Positions 27,338 through 36,296 of a DNA stretch of 64,000 bases are shown in pieces (positions within the stretch are counted from its first letter, which is position 1; every line of letters starts with the position of its first letter). The notes beneath the pieces are model-generated. The model ran no database searches, had not been told where the DNA came from, and was given only the letters and a program-made list of their open reading frames with translations. Made by a program: the position numbers and the translations under genes. Source of the stretch: Sulfurimonas sp. RIFOXYD12_FULL_33_39 (GTDB lineage: Bacteria; Campylobacterota; Campylobacteria; Campylobacterales; Sulfurimonadaceae); assembly GCA_001829785.1 (NCBI GenBank), contig MICF01000009.1, positions 1 through 64,000 on the forward strand, read 5' to 3'.

Positions 27338-27424
27338 AATATCCTCCTTGATATTTTTATAACACGCGAATGTAAATCGGAAATATATCGTTACTATAAA
27401 ATATGTTGATTAGTTAAAAATCTC

Positions 27425-30208
27425 TCAATTATAAAATTCTAAGCGGTTTTTGCCGTTTTCTTTAGCTCTATACATAGCTTCATCAGCCATTTTTATAAGC
27501 TCGTCTTTATCAGTTGTATCATCAGGATATATTGCAGCACCGATACTGCTTCCTATATCTAAGAGAATAGTTTCATCAATAATTATATGTTTTGAAATCT
27601 TTTCTATTATATTATTTACGATATTTATTATGTCATCTTTTGATTCAAGATTTCTAATAATAACTGTAAACTCATCGCCGGAGAGTCTGCTAACAGTATC
27701 ACTTGCTCTTACGCTAGTAAGTAATATGTTAGATACTTTTTGAAGTAATAAATCTCCAACTTGATGACCGTATGTATCATTTACATTTTTAAAATTATCC
27801 AAATCTATAAATAATAGAGCGCTCTTTCTGTAGTTTCGTTTACAATAGAGCAGGCTTTGCTCTAGTCTGTCCATAAAAAGTGTTCTATTTGGAAGATTCG
27901 TCAGTGAGTCATAATATGCTAAGATTTCTATATGATTTTGAGCCTCTTTCATTTTAGTTATATCTCTTGTAAACCCTATATAGTTTGTTATGTTTTCTTG
28001 GCTGTCTTTTATGAGAATAATGGTAGAAAGAGTAATATATACCTCACCGTTTTTTCTTCTGTCTTTTATCTCCCCTTCCCAGATATTGTATTTATGAACG
28101 TCATTCCATAAGTTCGTATAAAAGCTATTATCATGCCAATTTGATTTTAAAATAGATGGTTTATGTCCTAAAATATCATCTATTTTATAGCCTGTAATAT
28201 TTAGAAATGATTTATTTACTTTTATTATGTTTGTGTCAGAGTCGGTTATAATTATCCCCTCTAGGCTGTTTTCAAAAACCTTTGCGGCAAGTTCTATCTC
28301 TTTTTGAGATTCTATTTTTTTAGTAATATCCATAAACGAGAATACTCTACCCCTAAAAACACTGTTTTTTACTCGTGGTTGTGAAGTTATTTCAAATACT
28401 CTGCCATCGTTTAGATAGGTTATAAAAGTTAGTTCCGCAGAGTTATTATTTATCAAAAATTGAACCGAATTTAGTGTCTGTTTATAATTTAAAATTTTGC
28501 TTGATAGTTTGTTAAGTAAATCTACATGTGTATTTAAATTTATAGATAATTCGTCAATATCCCACATGTTAATAAAATTTTTATTGTATAGAGAAACAAC
28601 GCCATACTCATCAATAACTAATATGCCATTAAAAGCACTGTTTAACGTCAAAGAGATATCATCATAGGCATCTACTATTTTTTCATTGTCAGCTTTTTTA
28701 TCAAATGCTTTAGAAATTGCCTCAGCGGTTATCTTTACAAAAGAGTGGTGTGTAGGGCTCCATTTTATACTCTTTTTAACCATATCAATCCCTACAAAAC
28801 CCACAAGAGAGCCTTTTGAGATAATTTGATATACCATTAATGACTTTATATTTTGTTGTTGTAAAGAAGATTTCTCATTTCTTGCCTCTTTTGGTAAGTC
28901 ATAAATATTTTCTATAATTATCGGCTTTAGTTCTTTGCACTGTCTTAACCACCATTTAAAAGGTTTCGTCTCTTCGTCTCTTAAGTTATTTATCTCATGA
29001 TTTACTCCATTTGCACACCACTCATGAGTATTGTCCATTAGTGAGTAATTTTTCTTAAATATAAATAGGTAAGCTCTGTGTGCGTTTAAAACTTCTCCTA
29101 AATTTTTAAGAGTATTGCTAATTGATTTGTCAATATCGATATTTACAAAAAGCTCGCTTGAGATTTTATTTACATACTGCTCAAATTGAAAGTTAAGTTC
29201 TATTATCTTTTTGTCGTCTTCAAGTATTTTATCTATTTTTTTAAGATATTTGTAGAAATAAAAGAGTACAAAAATGCCAATAATAAGTAACATAGATATG
29301 AGTTGTAAAAGGATTGAGTTAAGTTCTCTTAAATCATTTGTTATGTCTATAAATATATATGATTTACCTATATCTTGCTTTTGCATGTCATATAAGGTTT
29401 CACTGCTAATTGTATATATTTTGTTATTTTCTTCATAAATAATATTTGAGATATTCTCACTTTTATTTAAGATTTCTAGTAAATTTTTAGATATTTTCAA
29501 ATCTACTATAGTGGATTTTATTACACAGTAGTTATCTAAAGTAATGTATCTATCGTCTAATGATTTCTGCTTAGTTGTTTGCTTTACAACTTCCGTATCC
29601 AATGTAAAAATTATGTTTGTTTTTAGAGTATTTGTGAGCTCTTTACTAAACTCTTCAATATCTTTTCCTAACTCAATATATCCGATTAACGCACCATCAT
29701 CATACCACGGAACTACAACACGTAGTGCAAAGTCATGATTTACCCCAAACTCTATACCTGATGATACTGCTCCGGTATCAACAGCATTATTCAAAGTAAA
29801 TCGCTCTATTTTATCAGAGTGTAACTTTCTGTTGTGAGCTCTTAAAAAGTTTGTTTTATCGAGATTATGAATATATAAATGGGTTATGTTGTGGTTATTT
29901 TTAAAGTCTAAATATATTTGATGCAGATATAAAAAAAGCCACTCTCTATTTTGATTTTTATAGTTGTATATTAAGGTGTCATCTTTTTGTAAAAATTCAA
30001 TTAGTTCTTGAAGTAATTTTGTATCACTAGTTATTGTTTTTTGTAGTACTGCAGAGATATTTTCTAATTTTTCCATAGATTGTTGATTAATATGCTTTTT
30101 TTGTAAAAAATAGAGTGTACCAAGAGTGGATACTATTATAAATATTAGCGAAAATACAAAAGGAGATATAATTTTAAATACTAAATTCTCATTTTTAATT
30201 TTTTGCAT
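27425..30208 (-). CDS. membrane-bound CACHE-GAF-PAS-PAS diguanylate cyclase
   Basis: A large sensor of about 927 residues (ATG at 30208; frame open to a GTG at 30232). One helix near residue 15, a periplasmic CACHE-like domain of about 250 residues and a second helix near 300 are followed by a GAF domain (about 360-500), two PAS domains (about 530-640 and 650-765) and a GGDEF domain at the C-terminus. The active-site loop reads SGDEF rather than GGDEF, which many active cyclases share. The substrate motifs FIDLDNFKNVNDTYGH and the I-site-like RASD (RxxD) upstream suggest product inhibition. Expected to make c-di-GMP in response to a periplasmic signal. No EAL domain follows. Confidence 0.88.
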   Translation of the reverse strand: MQKIKNENLVFKIISPFVFSLIFIIVSTLGTLYFLQKKHINQQSMEKLENISAVLQKTITSDTKLLQELIEFLQKDDTLIYNYKNQNREWLFLYLHQIYLDFKNNHNITHLYIHNLDKTNFLRAHNRKLHSDKIERFTLNNAVDTGAVSSGIEFGVNHDFALRVVVPWYDDGALIGYIELGKDIEEFSKELTNTLKTNIIFTLDTEVVKQTTKQKSLDDRYITLDNYCVIKSTIVDLKISKNLLEILNKSENISNIIYEENNKIYTISSETLYDMQKQDIGKSYIFIDITNDLRELNSILLQLISMLLIIGIFVLFYFYKYLKKIDKILEDDKKIIELNFQFEQYVNKISSELFVNIDIDKSISNTLKNLGEVLNAHRAYLFIFKKNYSLMDNTHEWCANGVNHEINNLRDEETKPFKWWLRQCKELKPIIIENIYDLPKEARNEKSSLQQQNIKSLMVYQIISKGSLVGFVGIDMVKKSIKWSPTHHSFVKITAEAISKAFDKKADNEKIVDAYDDISLTLNSAFNGILVIDEYGVVSLYNKNFINMWDIDELSINLNTHVDLLNKLSSKILNYKQTLNSVQFLINNNSAELTFITYLNDGRVFEITSQPRVKNSVFRGRVFSFMDITKKIESQKEIELAAKVFENSLEGIIITDSDTNIIKVNKSFLNITGYKIDDILGHKPSILKSNWHDNSFYTNLWNDVHKYNIWEGEIKDRRKNGEVYITLSTIILIKDSQENITNYIGFTRDITKMKEAQNHIEILAYYDSLTNLPNRTLFMDRLEQSLLYCKRNYRKSALLFIDLDNFKNVNDTYGHQVGDLLLQKVSNILLTSVRASDTVSRLSGDEFTVIIRNLESKDDIINIVNNIIEKISKHIIIDETILLDIGSSIGAAIYPDDTTDKDELIKMADEAMYRAKENGKNRLEFYN

Positions 30209-30299
30209 ATTTTTTCTTTTATATAGACTCACTAATTATTATATTGTTGCTATTATAGCAATATTAAATAATTAATCTAAGATAAAGTATTAAATTTGA

Positions 30300-30413
30300 C
30301 TATCTCCTGACAAGCTCAAAGATATCTTTTCTTCTATCTTTTAAGTTTGTTACGCTTCCAAATGTCTCTTTTATGACGCTATAAAGATATGCTTTTACTA
30401 CCAAGCAGCTAAA
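30300..30413 (-). pseudogene. possible decayed C-terminal ORF fragment
   Basis: A 37-codon open stretch lies directly downstream of the tRNA pair. It has gene-like composition (ending KDRRKDIFELVRR, then TAG), is closed upstream by TAA at 30414-30416, and has no ATG or Shine-Dalgarno. It may be the tail of a lost gene, such as a tRNA-linked integrated element, but no family is recognised. The flanking bases 30209-30299 and 30414-30511 hold nothing else I can support. Confidence 0.25.
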
Positions 30414-30511
30414 TTAAATTTCTTTATTTAGGCAATATCTAAGGACAGATTTGGGCACAATAAGTAAAACTAAGTCTTGGGAAGTCTGTATTTTAGGGGT
30501 TTAAAAGGTTG

Positions 30512-30586
30512 TGGCTCCGGATACTGGATTCGAACCAGTGACCAAGTGATTAACAGTCACCTACTCTACCGCTGAGCTAATCCGGA
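30512..30586 (-). tRNA. tRNA-Asn (GTT)
   Basis: A 75-base cloverleaf including an encoded CCA. The acceptor stem TCCGGAT/ATCCGGA is perfect. The D-arm is AGCTCAGCGGTAGAGT, the anticodon loop CTGTTAA has GTT, and the T-loop is TTCGAAT. It lies 12 bases downstream of tRNA-Met on the same strand, so the two are probably one transcript. Confidence 0.97.
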
Positions 30587-30598
30587 ATCTTAAAAAAA

Positions 30599-30675
30599 TG
30601 GTGTCAAGGGGGGGACTTGAACCCCCGACCCCCGGCTTATGAGACCAGTGCTCTAACCAGCTGAGCTACCGTGAC
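30599..30675 (-). tRNA. tRNA-Met (CAT), elongator type
   Basis: A 77-base cloverleaf with encoded CCA. The D-arm is GCTCAGCTGGTTAGAGC, the anticodon loop CTCATAA has CAT, and the T-arm is GGGGG TTCAAGT CCCCC. The acceptor stem starts G1-C72, so it lacks the initiator C1xA72 mismatch, and the anticodon stem lacks the three G-C pairs of initiator tRNA. One acceptor pair is a C-T mismatch (5-68). Ile2 tRNA read as CAT with lysidine is the alternative. Confidence 0.93.
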
Positions 30676-30770
30676 ATCTTTTAAGAGGCAGAATTATACT
30701 TACTTAAAACTTTAAATAACCTAAGATTTCAAGAAAATAATTAATAAATAGTAGAAATAGAGAAGAGGTT

Positions 30771-30801
30771 GTTTATTGAAATGTTAGCAGTGTCAATAAA
30801 C
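30771..30801. promoter_or_regulatory. inverted repeat upstream of groESL
   Basis: Perfect nine-base arms GTTTATTGA (30771-30779) and TCAATAAAC (30793-30801) with a 13-base centre, 47 bases ahead of the groES -35 box. It could be a regulator site or a hairpin. It does not match CIRCE. Confidence 0.4.
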
Positions 30802-30824
30802 TTAACAAAATACACTTAATAACC

Positions 30825-30843
30825 TTTAGCCTGTATGGCTAAA
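30825..30843. promoter_or_regulatory. inverted repeat next to the groES -35 box
   Basis: Perfect seven-base arms TTTAGCC (30825-30831) and GGCTAAA (30837-30843) with loop TGTAT, ending four bases before the -35 box. The position suits an operator. Confidence 0.4.
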
Positions 30844-30847
30844 AGTA

Positions 30848-30876
30848 TTGACTTTGTTACTTTTTTTTTGTAATAT
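30848..30876 (+). promoter_or_regulatory. groES promoter (sigma-70 type)
   Basis: TTGACT at 30848-30853 and TAATAT at 30871-30876 with a 17-base spacer containing a T-run. Start of transcription is expected near 30883, giving a leader of about 29 bases with AAGGAG before the ATG at 30912. This is the best promoter match in the window. Confidence 0.75.
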
Positions 30877-30911
30877 TGCACTCGTAAACAATATAATTTA
30901 AGGAGTTTTAT

Positions 30912-31172
30912 ATGAATTTTCAACCATTAGGCAAAAGAGTCCTAATAAAAAAAGTAGAAGAGGCAAATACTACAAGCAGTGGTATTATTATTCCTGATAA
31001 TGCACAAGAAAAACCTTCTAAAGGTGAAGTTGTGGCAGTTAGTTCTGAAGTGAGCGAACTATCATGCGGAGATATTGTAGTTTTTGGAAAATTTTCCGGT
31101 AATGAGATTTCATTGCAAGGTGAGAAATTTTTAGTTTTAGATACTGATGATATATTTGGAATAGTTAAATAA
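30912..31172 (+). CDS. groES: co-chaperonin GroES
   Basis: The 86-residue heptameric lid of the GroEL folding chamber. The N-terminal [15 protein letters not shown] and the mobile loop [24 protein letters not shown] (about residues 18-40) are typical, and the C-terminal part ends [17 protein letters not shown] follows AAGGAG. groEL starts 12 bases after the stop, so the pair forms one operon with the terminator after groEL. Confidence 0.98.
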   Translation: MNFQPLGKRVLIKKVEEANTTSSGIIIPDNAQEKPSKGEVVAVSSEVSELSCGDIVVFGKFSGNEISLQGEKFLVLDTDDIFGIVK

Positions 31173-31184
31173 AAGGAATAATAA

Positions 31185-32813
31185 ATGGCAAAAGAGATAA
31201 TATTTTCAGATAATGCACGTAATGCATTAGCTCGTGGAGTTGCAAAATTAACGGATGCCGTAAAGGTAACAATGGGACCGCGAGGTCGTAATGTTCTTAT
31301 TCAAAAAAGTTACGGTAGCCCGATAATCACTAAAGACGGTGTTTCTGTTGCTCGTGAAATTGAACTAAAAGACAAGTTAGAAGATATGGGTGCTCAACTT
31401 GTAAAACAAGTTGCTTCAAATACTGCAGATGAGGCAGGTGACGGTACGACAACTGCAACTGTTTTGGCAAATGCTATTTTTTCTGAAGGTCTAAGAAATA
31501 TTACAGCAGGTGCTAATCCTGTTGAAGTAAAACGCGGTATGGATAAAGCTTGTGAAGCAATTTTAGCAAATCTAAAAGCATCTTCAAAAGCGGTAAACGG
31601 CAAAAAAGATATAGCACAGGTTGCTACTATTTCTGCTAACTCTGACACTGCTATCGGTGATATGATTGCAGAGGCTATGGAAAAAGTCGGTCAAGACGGT
31701 GTTATCACTGTTGAAGAAGCAAAAGGTATTTCCGATGAACTTGATGTTGTTGAAGGTATGCAGTTTGACAGAGGTTATTTAAGTCCATATTTTATTACAA
31801 ATACTGAAAAAATGATTGCTGAAATAGAAAATCCTTGGATATTACTAGTTGATAGTAAAATTTCATCACTTAAAGATTTACTTCCGGTGCTTGAGCAAGT
31901 TCAAAAAACTTCTCGTCCTCTTTTAATCATTGCCGAAGACGTAGAAGGTGAGGCACTTTCGACATTAGTTGTAAATAAGCTTCGCGGTGTTTTAAATATC
32001 TCTGCCGTTAAAGCTCCAGGTTTTGGGGACAGAAGAAAAGCAATGCTTCATGATATTGCGACTTTAACGCGTGGTACTGTTATTTCAGAAGAGACGGGAC
32101 ATACACTAGAAGGTGCAAATATTCAAATGTTAGGTCAAGCTTCTCGCGTAGTTCTTGATAAAGATACAACCGTAATCGTAAACGGTGCAGGAGATGAAGC
32201 ATCGGTTAAAGCAAGAATTGCCGAAATAAAAGTTCAAATTGATACAACGACTTCAGAATACGACAAAGAAAAATTGCAAGAGCGTTTGGCAAAACTATCT
32301 GGCGGTGTAGCAGTAATTAAAGTAGGTGCTGCAACTGAGACTGAGATGAAAGAGCGAAAAGATAGAGTAGATGATGCCCTATCGGCTACAAAAGCTGCGG
32401 TAGAAGAGGGTATCATTATCGGTGGAGGAGCTGCACTTGTTCGTGCTGCTGCAAAAGTTAAGCTTGATTTGACGGGTGACCAAAAAATCGGTGCTGAAAT
32501 AATACTTCGTGCAGTAAAAGCTCCGATGAAACAGATAGCTCAAAATGCAGGTTATGATACCGGTGTTGTTGTAAACAGTGTTGAGAGTGCAGAAAATGAA
32601 AATATAGGTTTTAATGCTGCAACAGGCGAGTATGTTGACATGTTTGAAGCCGGAATTATAGATCCTCTAAAAGTTGCTCGCGTAGCACTTATAAATGCTA
32701 CTTCGGTTTCAAGTCTTCTTTTAACTACTGAAGCTGCTATCTTTGAAATACCGGAAGATAAATCGTCTTCTCCAGATATGAGCGGAATGAGCGGTATGCC
32801 CGGAATGATGTAA
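31185..32813 (+). CDS. groL: chaperonin GroEL
   Basis: The 542-residue chaperonin subunit. The N-terminal equatorial domain has [12 protein letters not shown] near 29-40 and the ATPase motif [11 protein letters not shown] near 86-96. The apical domain lies near 190-375 with the [13 protein letters not shown] segment, and the C-terminal methionine/glycine tail is GMSGMPGMM. Length and order match E. coli GroEL. ATG follows AAAGGAATAATA. The reading frame contains no TACATGTA, unlike many neighbours. Confidence 0.98.
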   Translation: MAKEIIFSDNARNALARGVAKLTDAVKVTMGPRGRNVLIQKSYGSPIITKDGVSVAREIELKDKLEDMGAQLVKQVASNTADEAGDGTTTATVLANAIFSEGLRNITAGANPVEVKRGMDKACEAILANLKASSKAVNGKKDIAQVATISANSDTAIGDMIAEAMEKVGQDGVITVEEAKGISDELDVVEGMQFDRGYLSPYFITNTEKMIAEIENPWILLVDSKISSLKDLLPVLEQVQKTSRPLLIIAEDVEGEALSTLVVNKLRGVLNISAVKAPGFGDRRKAMLHDIATLTRGTVISEETGHTLEGANIQMLGQASRVVLDKDTTVIVNGAGDEASVKARIAEIKVQIDTTTSEYDKEKLQERLAKLSGGVAVIKVGAATETEMKERKDRVDDALSATKAAVEEGIIIGGGAALVRAAAKVKLDLTGDQKIGAEIILRAVKAPMKQIAQNAGYDTGVVVNSVESAENENIGFNAATGEYVDMFEAGIIDPLKVARVALINATSVSSLLLTTEAAIFEIPEDKSSSPDMSGMSGMPGMM

Positions 32814-32831
32814 TCATTTTCATACTTCTAT

Positions 32832-32870
32832 ATCCCTCCATAATGGAGGGATTTTCTCCTCTTTTTATTG
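32832..32870 (+). terminator. groESL intrinsic terminator
   Basis: Perfect nine-base stem ATCCCTCCA / TGGAGGGAT with loop TAA at 32832-32852, followed by TTTCTCCTCTTTTT. It lies 18 bases after the groEL stop. Confidence 0.9.
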
Positions 32871-32950
32871 CACTCTAAATTTTAACAAACATGTAATTGA
32901 TATTGCTATATGCTATAATATTTTTTATACTTAATTAGTGGAGTATTTAT

Positions 32951-34015
32951 ATGTCTGAATCTTTAACCTATGTTTCTGAAAAAGTGGGAATGATGCCCGG
33001 TACTCTTGTACATGTAGGCAGTGTATTCGAAGCTGAAACAAAAATATCGCTGGTAGATTATAACAAAGATACTATTGAAGAGAATAATATATTTTCAATA
33101 GAAGAACTTATAAAATATAAAGAAACAGACACTATTACATGGGTTAATGTTGAAGGGCTGAAAAACGTTGAAATAATCGAGTCGATTGGACAAATGTTCC
33201 ATATCCATTCGCTTGTTCTTGAAGATATCTTAAATACGCATCAAAGACCTAAATTTCAAGAGGAAGATGAGTATATATACATTGTTATTAAGAGTTTGGC
33301 GCTGCAAAACGAAAAGTTATCGGTTAGTTATGAACAGATAAGTTTTTTAATACTAGATAATTTTGTTTTTACTTTTAGAGAAACCTCCGATGACCTTTTC
33401 TCTCCAATTTATCAGCAGCTTAAAAATAGCAAAGGACGATTAAGAAGCAGAGGCAGTGACTATTTAGCTTATGCAATTTTAGATGTTGTAACAGATATGA
33501 ATTTTGTTTTGATAGACTCTTTAGATATTGTTATCGATTCAATTGAAGATGAACTATTAACAAATCCGACATCACAAACTCTTGTTAAAATTCAACAATA
33601 TAAACGAGAACTTATTAATATAAGAAGATCTGTATCGCCTTTAAGAGAGTTGCTATCCGGTATATTAAGAAGTGATAGTACATTGATTCGCATAGAGACT
33701 CATGAATACTTTAGAGATATTTATGAACATGTAATACATGTATCAGAAGAGATTGATTCTTATAAAGATATATTGGCCGGATTGCTTGATATCTATATAT
33801 CCAGCGTTAGTAATAAAATGAATGAAGTAATGAAAGTTTTAACTGTTTTTGCATCTATCTTTATACCTTTGACTTTTATAGCAGGTGTATATGGAATGAA
33901 TTTTGAGTATATGCCGGAATTGAAATGGAAATTAGCATACCCGGTATTGTGGGTATTTTTTATTATATTTTCAATCATGTCATTTGTTTATTTTAAGAAA
34001 AAAAAATGGATATAA
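32951..34015 (+). CDS. corA: CorA-family magnesium/cobalt transporter
   Basis: A 354-residue CorA protein: a large cytoplasmic alpha/beta domain, a long stalk helix near 240-290, and two C-terminal membrane helices near 295-320 and 328-346. The selectivity motif YGMNF lies between the helices, followed by an acidic loop (YMPELK). The basic tail KKKKW is typical. Forms a homopentameric Mg2+/Co2+ channel. GGAG precedes the ATG. Two TACATGTA elements occur, one in the start-proximal codons (33009) and one in the stalk (33735). Confidence 0.93.
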   Translation: MSESLTYVSEKVGMMPGTLVHVGSVFEAETKISLVDYNKDTIEENNIFSIEELIKYKETDTITWVNVEGLKNVEIIESIGQMFHIHSLVLEDILNTHQRPKFQEEDEYIYIVIKSLALQNEKLSVSYEQISFLILDNFVFTFRETSDDLFSPIYQQLKNSKGRLRSRGSDYLAYAILDVVTDMNFVLIDSLDIVIDSIEDELLTNPTSQTLVKIQQYKRELINIRRSVSPLRELLSGILRSDSTLIRIETHEYFRDIYEHVIHVSEEIDSYKDILAGLLDIYISSVSNKMNEVMKVLTVFASIFIPLTFIAGVYGMNFEYMPELKWKLAYPVLWVFFIIFSIMSFVYFKKKKWI

Positions 34016-34016
34016 C

Positions 34017-34583
34017 TTGAAAAAAGAGATTCTTGAACGCTATGAACGTACCCAAAACGGGGAGATTATAATTGACGTTTCTACAAAAAAAGTAGAGGAT
34101 TTATATAGTAATTTTGACAAAAAATCTCACTTTTTAAAAAAAGATTTGAATCAGGATTTGGTGGATTACATAATTGATTGTGCAAAAGAGATTGAAGATG
34201 AAAAATTTATAATTAGATTTAACTTTGAATCAGAAATAGAGCTTGAGTCAATATCGAGAGTTGAAGATAGCATAAATAAATTTTTTGCTTATTTGCAAGA
34301 ACGTGAACATAAAGAAATGAAAGAGATGTTAAAAAAATCTACAACTCTATTTATTATAGGAGCATTGATAGCTACGATTTCTGCATTAATGAATCAAAGC
34401 GAATTAATGCAAAAGAGCATTGTGTTTGCCGTTATAGCCGAGGGCTTGACTGTCGCAGTTTGGGTCTCTTTATGGGAAGCTTTGGCTACTTTTTTAATAA
34501 AGTGGATTCCATATAGAAAAAAGATTTTTTTATATGAGCGCATAGAAAATGCCAAAGTTATATTTAATTTTAGTGTAAAATAA
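34017..34583 (+). CDS. two-helix membrane protein downstream of corA, unknown
   Basis: About 188 residues from TTG at 34017, which is preceded by GGATAT and begins two bases after the corA stop. The frame is open 11 codons further up into corA. A charged cytoplasmic part rich in Lys/Glu (about 1-105) is followed by two hydrophobic segments (about 109-128 and 137-163, the latter VIAEGLTVAVWVSLWEALATFLI) and a basic tail. The phrase VWVSLWEAL followed by WIPYRKK resembles unnamed membrane proteins of bacteria. No function can be assigned; the tight link suggests a partner of CorA. Confidence 0.6.
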   Translation: MKKEILERYERTQNGEIIIDVSTKKVEDLYSNFDKKSHFLKKDLNQDLVDYIIDCAKEIEDEKFIIRFNFESEIELESISRVEDSINKFFAYLQEREHKEMKEMLKKSTTLFIIGALIATISALMNQSELMQKSIVFAVIAEGLTVAVWVSLWEALATFLIKWIPYRKKIFLYERIENAKVIFNFSVK

Positions 34584-34587
34584 GCAG

Positions 34588-34610
34588 AAGCTAGAGTTTA
34601 TCTAGCCTCT
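34588..34610. terminator. convergent terminator between the corA operon and tpx
   Basis: Stem GCTAGA / TCTAGC with loop GTTTA (34590-34606), one mismatch further out, followed by CCTCTTTTAT. It lies between convergent gene ends and overlaps the tpx stop. Confidence 0.5.
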
Positions 34611-35107
34611 TTTATAGCTTCAAGAGCAGCTTCATAGTTAGGCTCTGCCGTAACTTCTTTTACTATCTCTTTATAAACTACCGTTCCGCTTCTGTCAATT
34701 ACAAAGACAGCTCTAGCACTAAGGCCTTTTAGTTTATTGTCATCCATTAAAACGCCGTAAGCTTTACTAACGCTTTTATCCAGATAATCACTTACTACCG
34801 ATAGGTTTTCAATGCCGCTTGTTGTACAAAAACGCTCAGAAGCGAACGGTAAGTCCATAGAGACTACAGTCGTTTCGCAAATATCAAGATTGTTAACATC
34901 TTCGTTAAATCTTCTAGTTTCAGCCGCACATGTATCGGTATCAAGTGAAGGAACGGTAATTAGAAGCTGTATTTTATCTTTTGCTCCGCCGATTTCTACT
35001 TCGTTTAAATCAGTTCCGATAGCAGTTACAATCGGTGCCTTATCTCCCACATTAACGGCAACTCCTGCTAAGTTTACAACTGTGCCTTTAAACATTGTTG
35101 TCTGCAT
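34598..35107 (-). CDS. tpx: thiol peroxidase Tpx
   Basis: Atypical two-cysteine peroxiredoxin of 169 residues that reduces hydrogen peroxide and organic hydroperoxides with thioredoxin. Peroxidatic C60 is in SLDTDTCAAETRRFNE and resolving C94 in ASERFCTTSGI, the exact Tpx spacing. R in the C-terminal VFVIDRSG region is also present. A third cysteine, C77, is extra. It has its own upstream region, divergent from the small membrane-protein gene at 35217. Confidence 0.95.
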   Translation of the reverse strand: MQTTMFKGTVVNLAGVAVNVGDKAPIVTAIGTDLNEVEIGGAKDKIQLLITVPSLDTDTCAAETRRFNEDVNNLDICETTVVSMDLPFASERFCTTSGIENLSVVSDYLDKSVSKAYGVLMDDNKLKGLSARAVFVIDRSGTVVYKEIVKEVTAEPNYEAALEAIKEAR

Positions 35108-35216
35108 AAATATCCCTTAAATTTTTTTTAATTATATTATCATAAAAATTATGTAATTTATCTTTTATTGCGTTGGTTTTGAATATAATTAGAAAAATTT
35201 AATAATAAGAAAACAG

Positions 35217-35447
35217 ATGCAAAATCCTTTTGAATCGGGGCATATTAAAAACTATATACTTTTTTATGCAAGCATAGTGATAATAGTTGTACTTTTTTTT
35301 ATAGCAAGCACTCTTTTTCATGAAGTTAAAGATGTAAAGAAAAAAGTATTTGATACCGAGCCGAAAAAAGTTTTACATGTAGATGAAGAAAAAGTTATAG
35401 AAGATAAAAATTCCAGCAGATTTAAACTGCTAGATAGAGCTTACTAG
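35217..35447 (+). CDS. small single-pass membrane protein, unknown
   Basis: A 76-residue protein with a membrane helix near 15-34 (ILFYASIVIIVVLFFIASTL) and a charged, lysine/glutamate-rich tail. It resembles no family I know. Its stop codon directly abuts the stop of convergent exbD. One TACATGTA (35374) encodes LHVDEE in the tail. Coding is supported by the hydrophobic-then-charged pattern and codon use like the neighbours. Confidence 0.65.
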   Translation: MQNPFESGHIKNYILFYASIVIIVVLFFIASTLFHEVKDVKKKVFDTEPKKVLHVDEEKVIEDKNSSRFKLLDRAY

Positions 35448-35840
35448 TTACTCTTTTGTAACTATATAAAGCTGTTCGTGATTTAGACGTTTTAAAATAT
35501 CCATTACGCTTACAAAGTCTTGAAATTTAGATTCTTTATCGCTTTTTAAAACAACAGTTTGTTCTTTTGAAATAAGAGATAATTTATTCTCAAGCATTTT
35601 TAAATCAACTTTTTCTTTTTCAATAAAGAGTTCGCCTTTGTTATTTACATAAACGGTTACCTCTTTCTTTATATCCTCTTTTTTAGATGCTTTTGCACTC
35701 GGAAGCTCAACCGGAATAACTCCTTGCTTTATAAAAGTAGCAGTGGTTAAAACCATGACTAAAAGCACAAGCATGATGTCTATAAAGGGAACGACATTTA
35801 TCTCATCAAATCTTTTTCGTTGTTTTTTATATTTTGGCAT
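35448..35840 (-). CDS. exbD: ExbD/TolR-type biopolymer transport protein
   Basis: A 130-residue inner-membrane protein with one helix near 17-37. It begins INVVPFIDIMLVLLVMVL, where the membrane aspartate D20 is the proton-path residue of ExbD/TolR/MotB. A periplasmic domain of about 85 residues follows. With ExbB it energises TonB at the outer membrane, which could serve the TonB-dependent receptor at 52236. The gene is six bases behind exbB. No tonB is in the window. TolR is the alternative but no tol genes are near. Confidence 0.9.
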   Translation of the reverse strand: MPKYKKQRKRFDEINVVPFIDIMLVLLVMVLTTATFIKQGVIPVELPSAKASKKEDIKKEVTVYVNNKGELFIEKEKVDLKMLENKLSLISKEQTVVLKSDKESKFQDFVSVMDILKRLNHEQLYIVTKE

Positions 35841-35846
35841 TTTAAT

Positions 35847-36296
35847 TTACTTGCTCTGTTTTTCTTGTTCTATGTCAAAAACAGTTAATATTTTTTCAAC
35901 TTTGCGAAGTAAAAGAGTGTATGCAACAATAGCAGGCATTGCAACTATAAGTCCCATTGCAGTTGCTTTTAACGCAAGTGCAAGACCTACCATGATTTTT
36001 TTGGCATCAATAGCCGATGCATCTCCCATTGTATAAAACGTAAGCATAATTCCGATAACGGTTCCAAGCAGACCTACATAAGGAGCATTGGAACCTATTA
36101 CGCTAATAACACTTATATTGTCTGTTAAATCCATCTCTAGTTCATCTCTATTTTTATAGTCTGAAACGCGGAGTGTTTTATAAAATAACATTCTCTCTAT
36201 AAACAACCAAAGAGTAACTATACTCATTAGTATAAGAAGCCCCATGACTCCATAGTCAAGTGCCATTTCCGCATAAGCTAAAATATTGTTTTCCAC
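35847..36296 (-). CDS. exbB: ExbB/TolQ-type proton channel protein
   Basis: A 149-residue inner-membrane protein with three membrane helices at about 10-32, 60-85 and 105-128. The conserved stretch is NAPYVGLLGTVIGIMLTFYTMG near 69-90, then LALKATAMGLIVAMPAIVAYTLL, both typical of ExbB/MotA. It is shorter than E. coli ExbB because N-terminal and loop regions are missing, as in epsilonproteobacterial ExbB. Starts at GTG sharing one base with the preceding kinase stop (TAGTG), with AAGGAA as ribosome site. Confidence 0.9.
   Translation of the reverse strand: MENNILAYAEMALDYGVMGLLILMSIVTLWLFIERMLFYKTLRVSDYKNRDELEMDLTDNISVISVIGSNAPYVGLLGTVIGIMLTFYTMGDASAIDAKKIMVGLALALKATAMGLIVAMPAIVAYTLLLRKVEKILTVFDIEQEKQSK

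Noticed and set aside
27360..27420. FliA-like promoter (CGATAT) upstream of the EF-hand-like gene
   Set aside because: The -35 part does not match and the region is AT-rich; no flagellar neighbour supports it.
30608..30614. Run of seven G as a phase-variable tract
   Set aside because: It is the T-stem and acceptor region of tRNA-Met, not in a protein gene.
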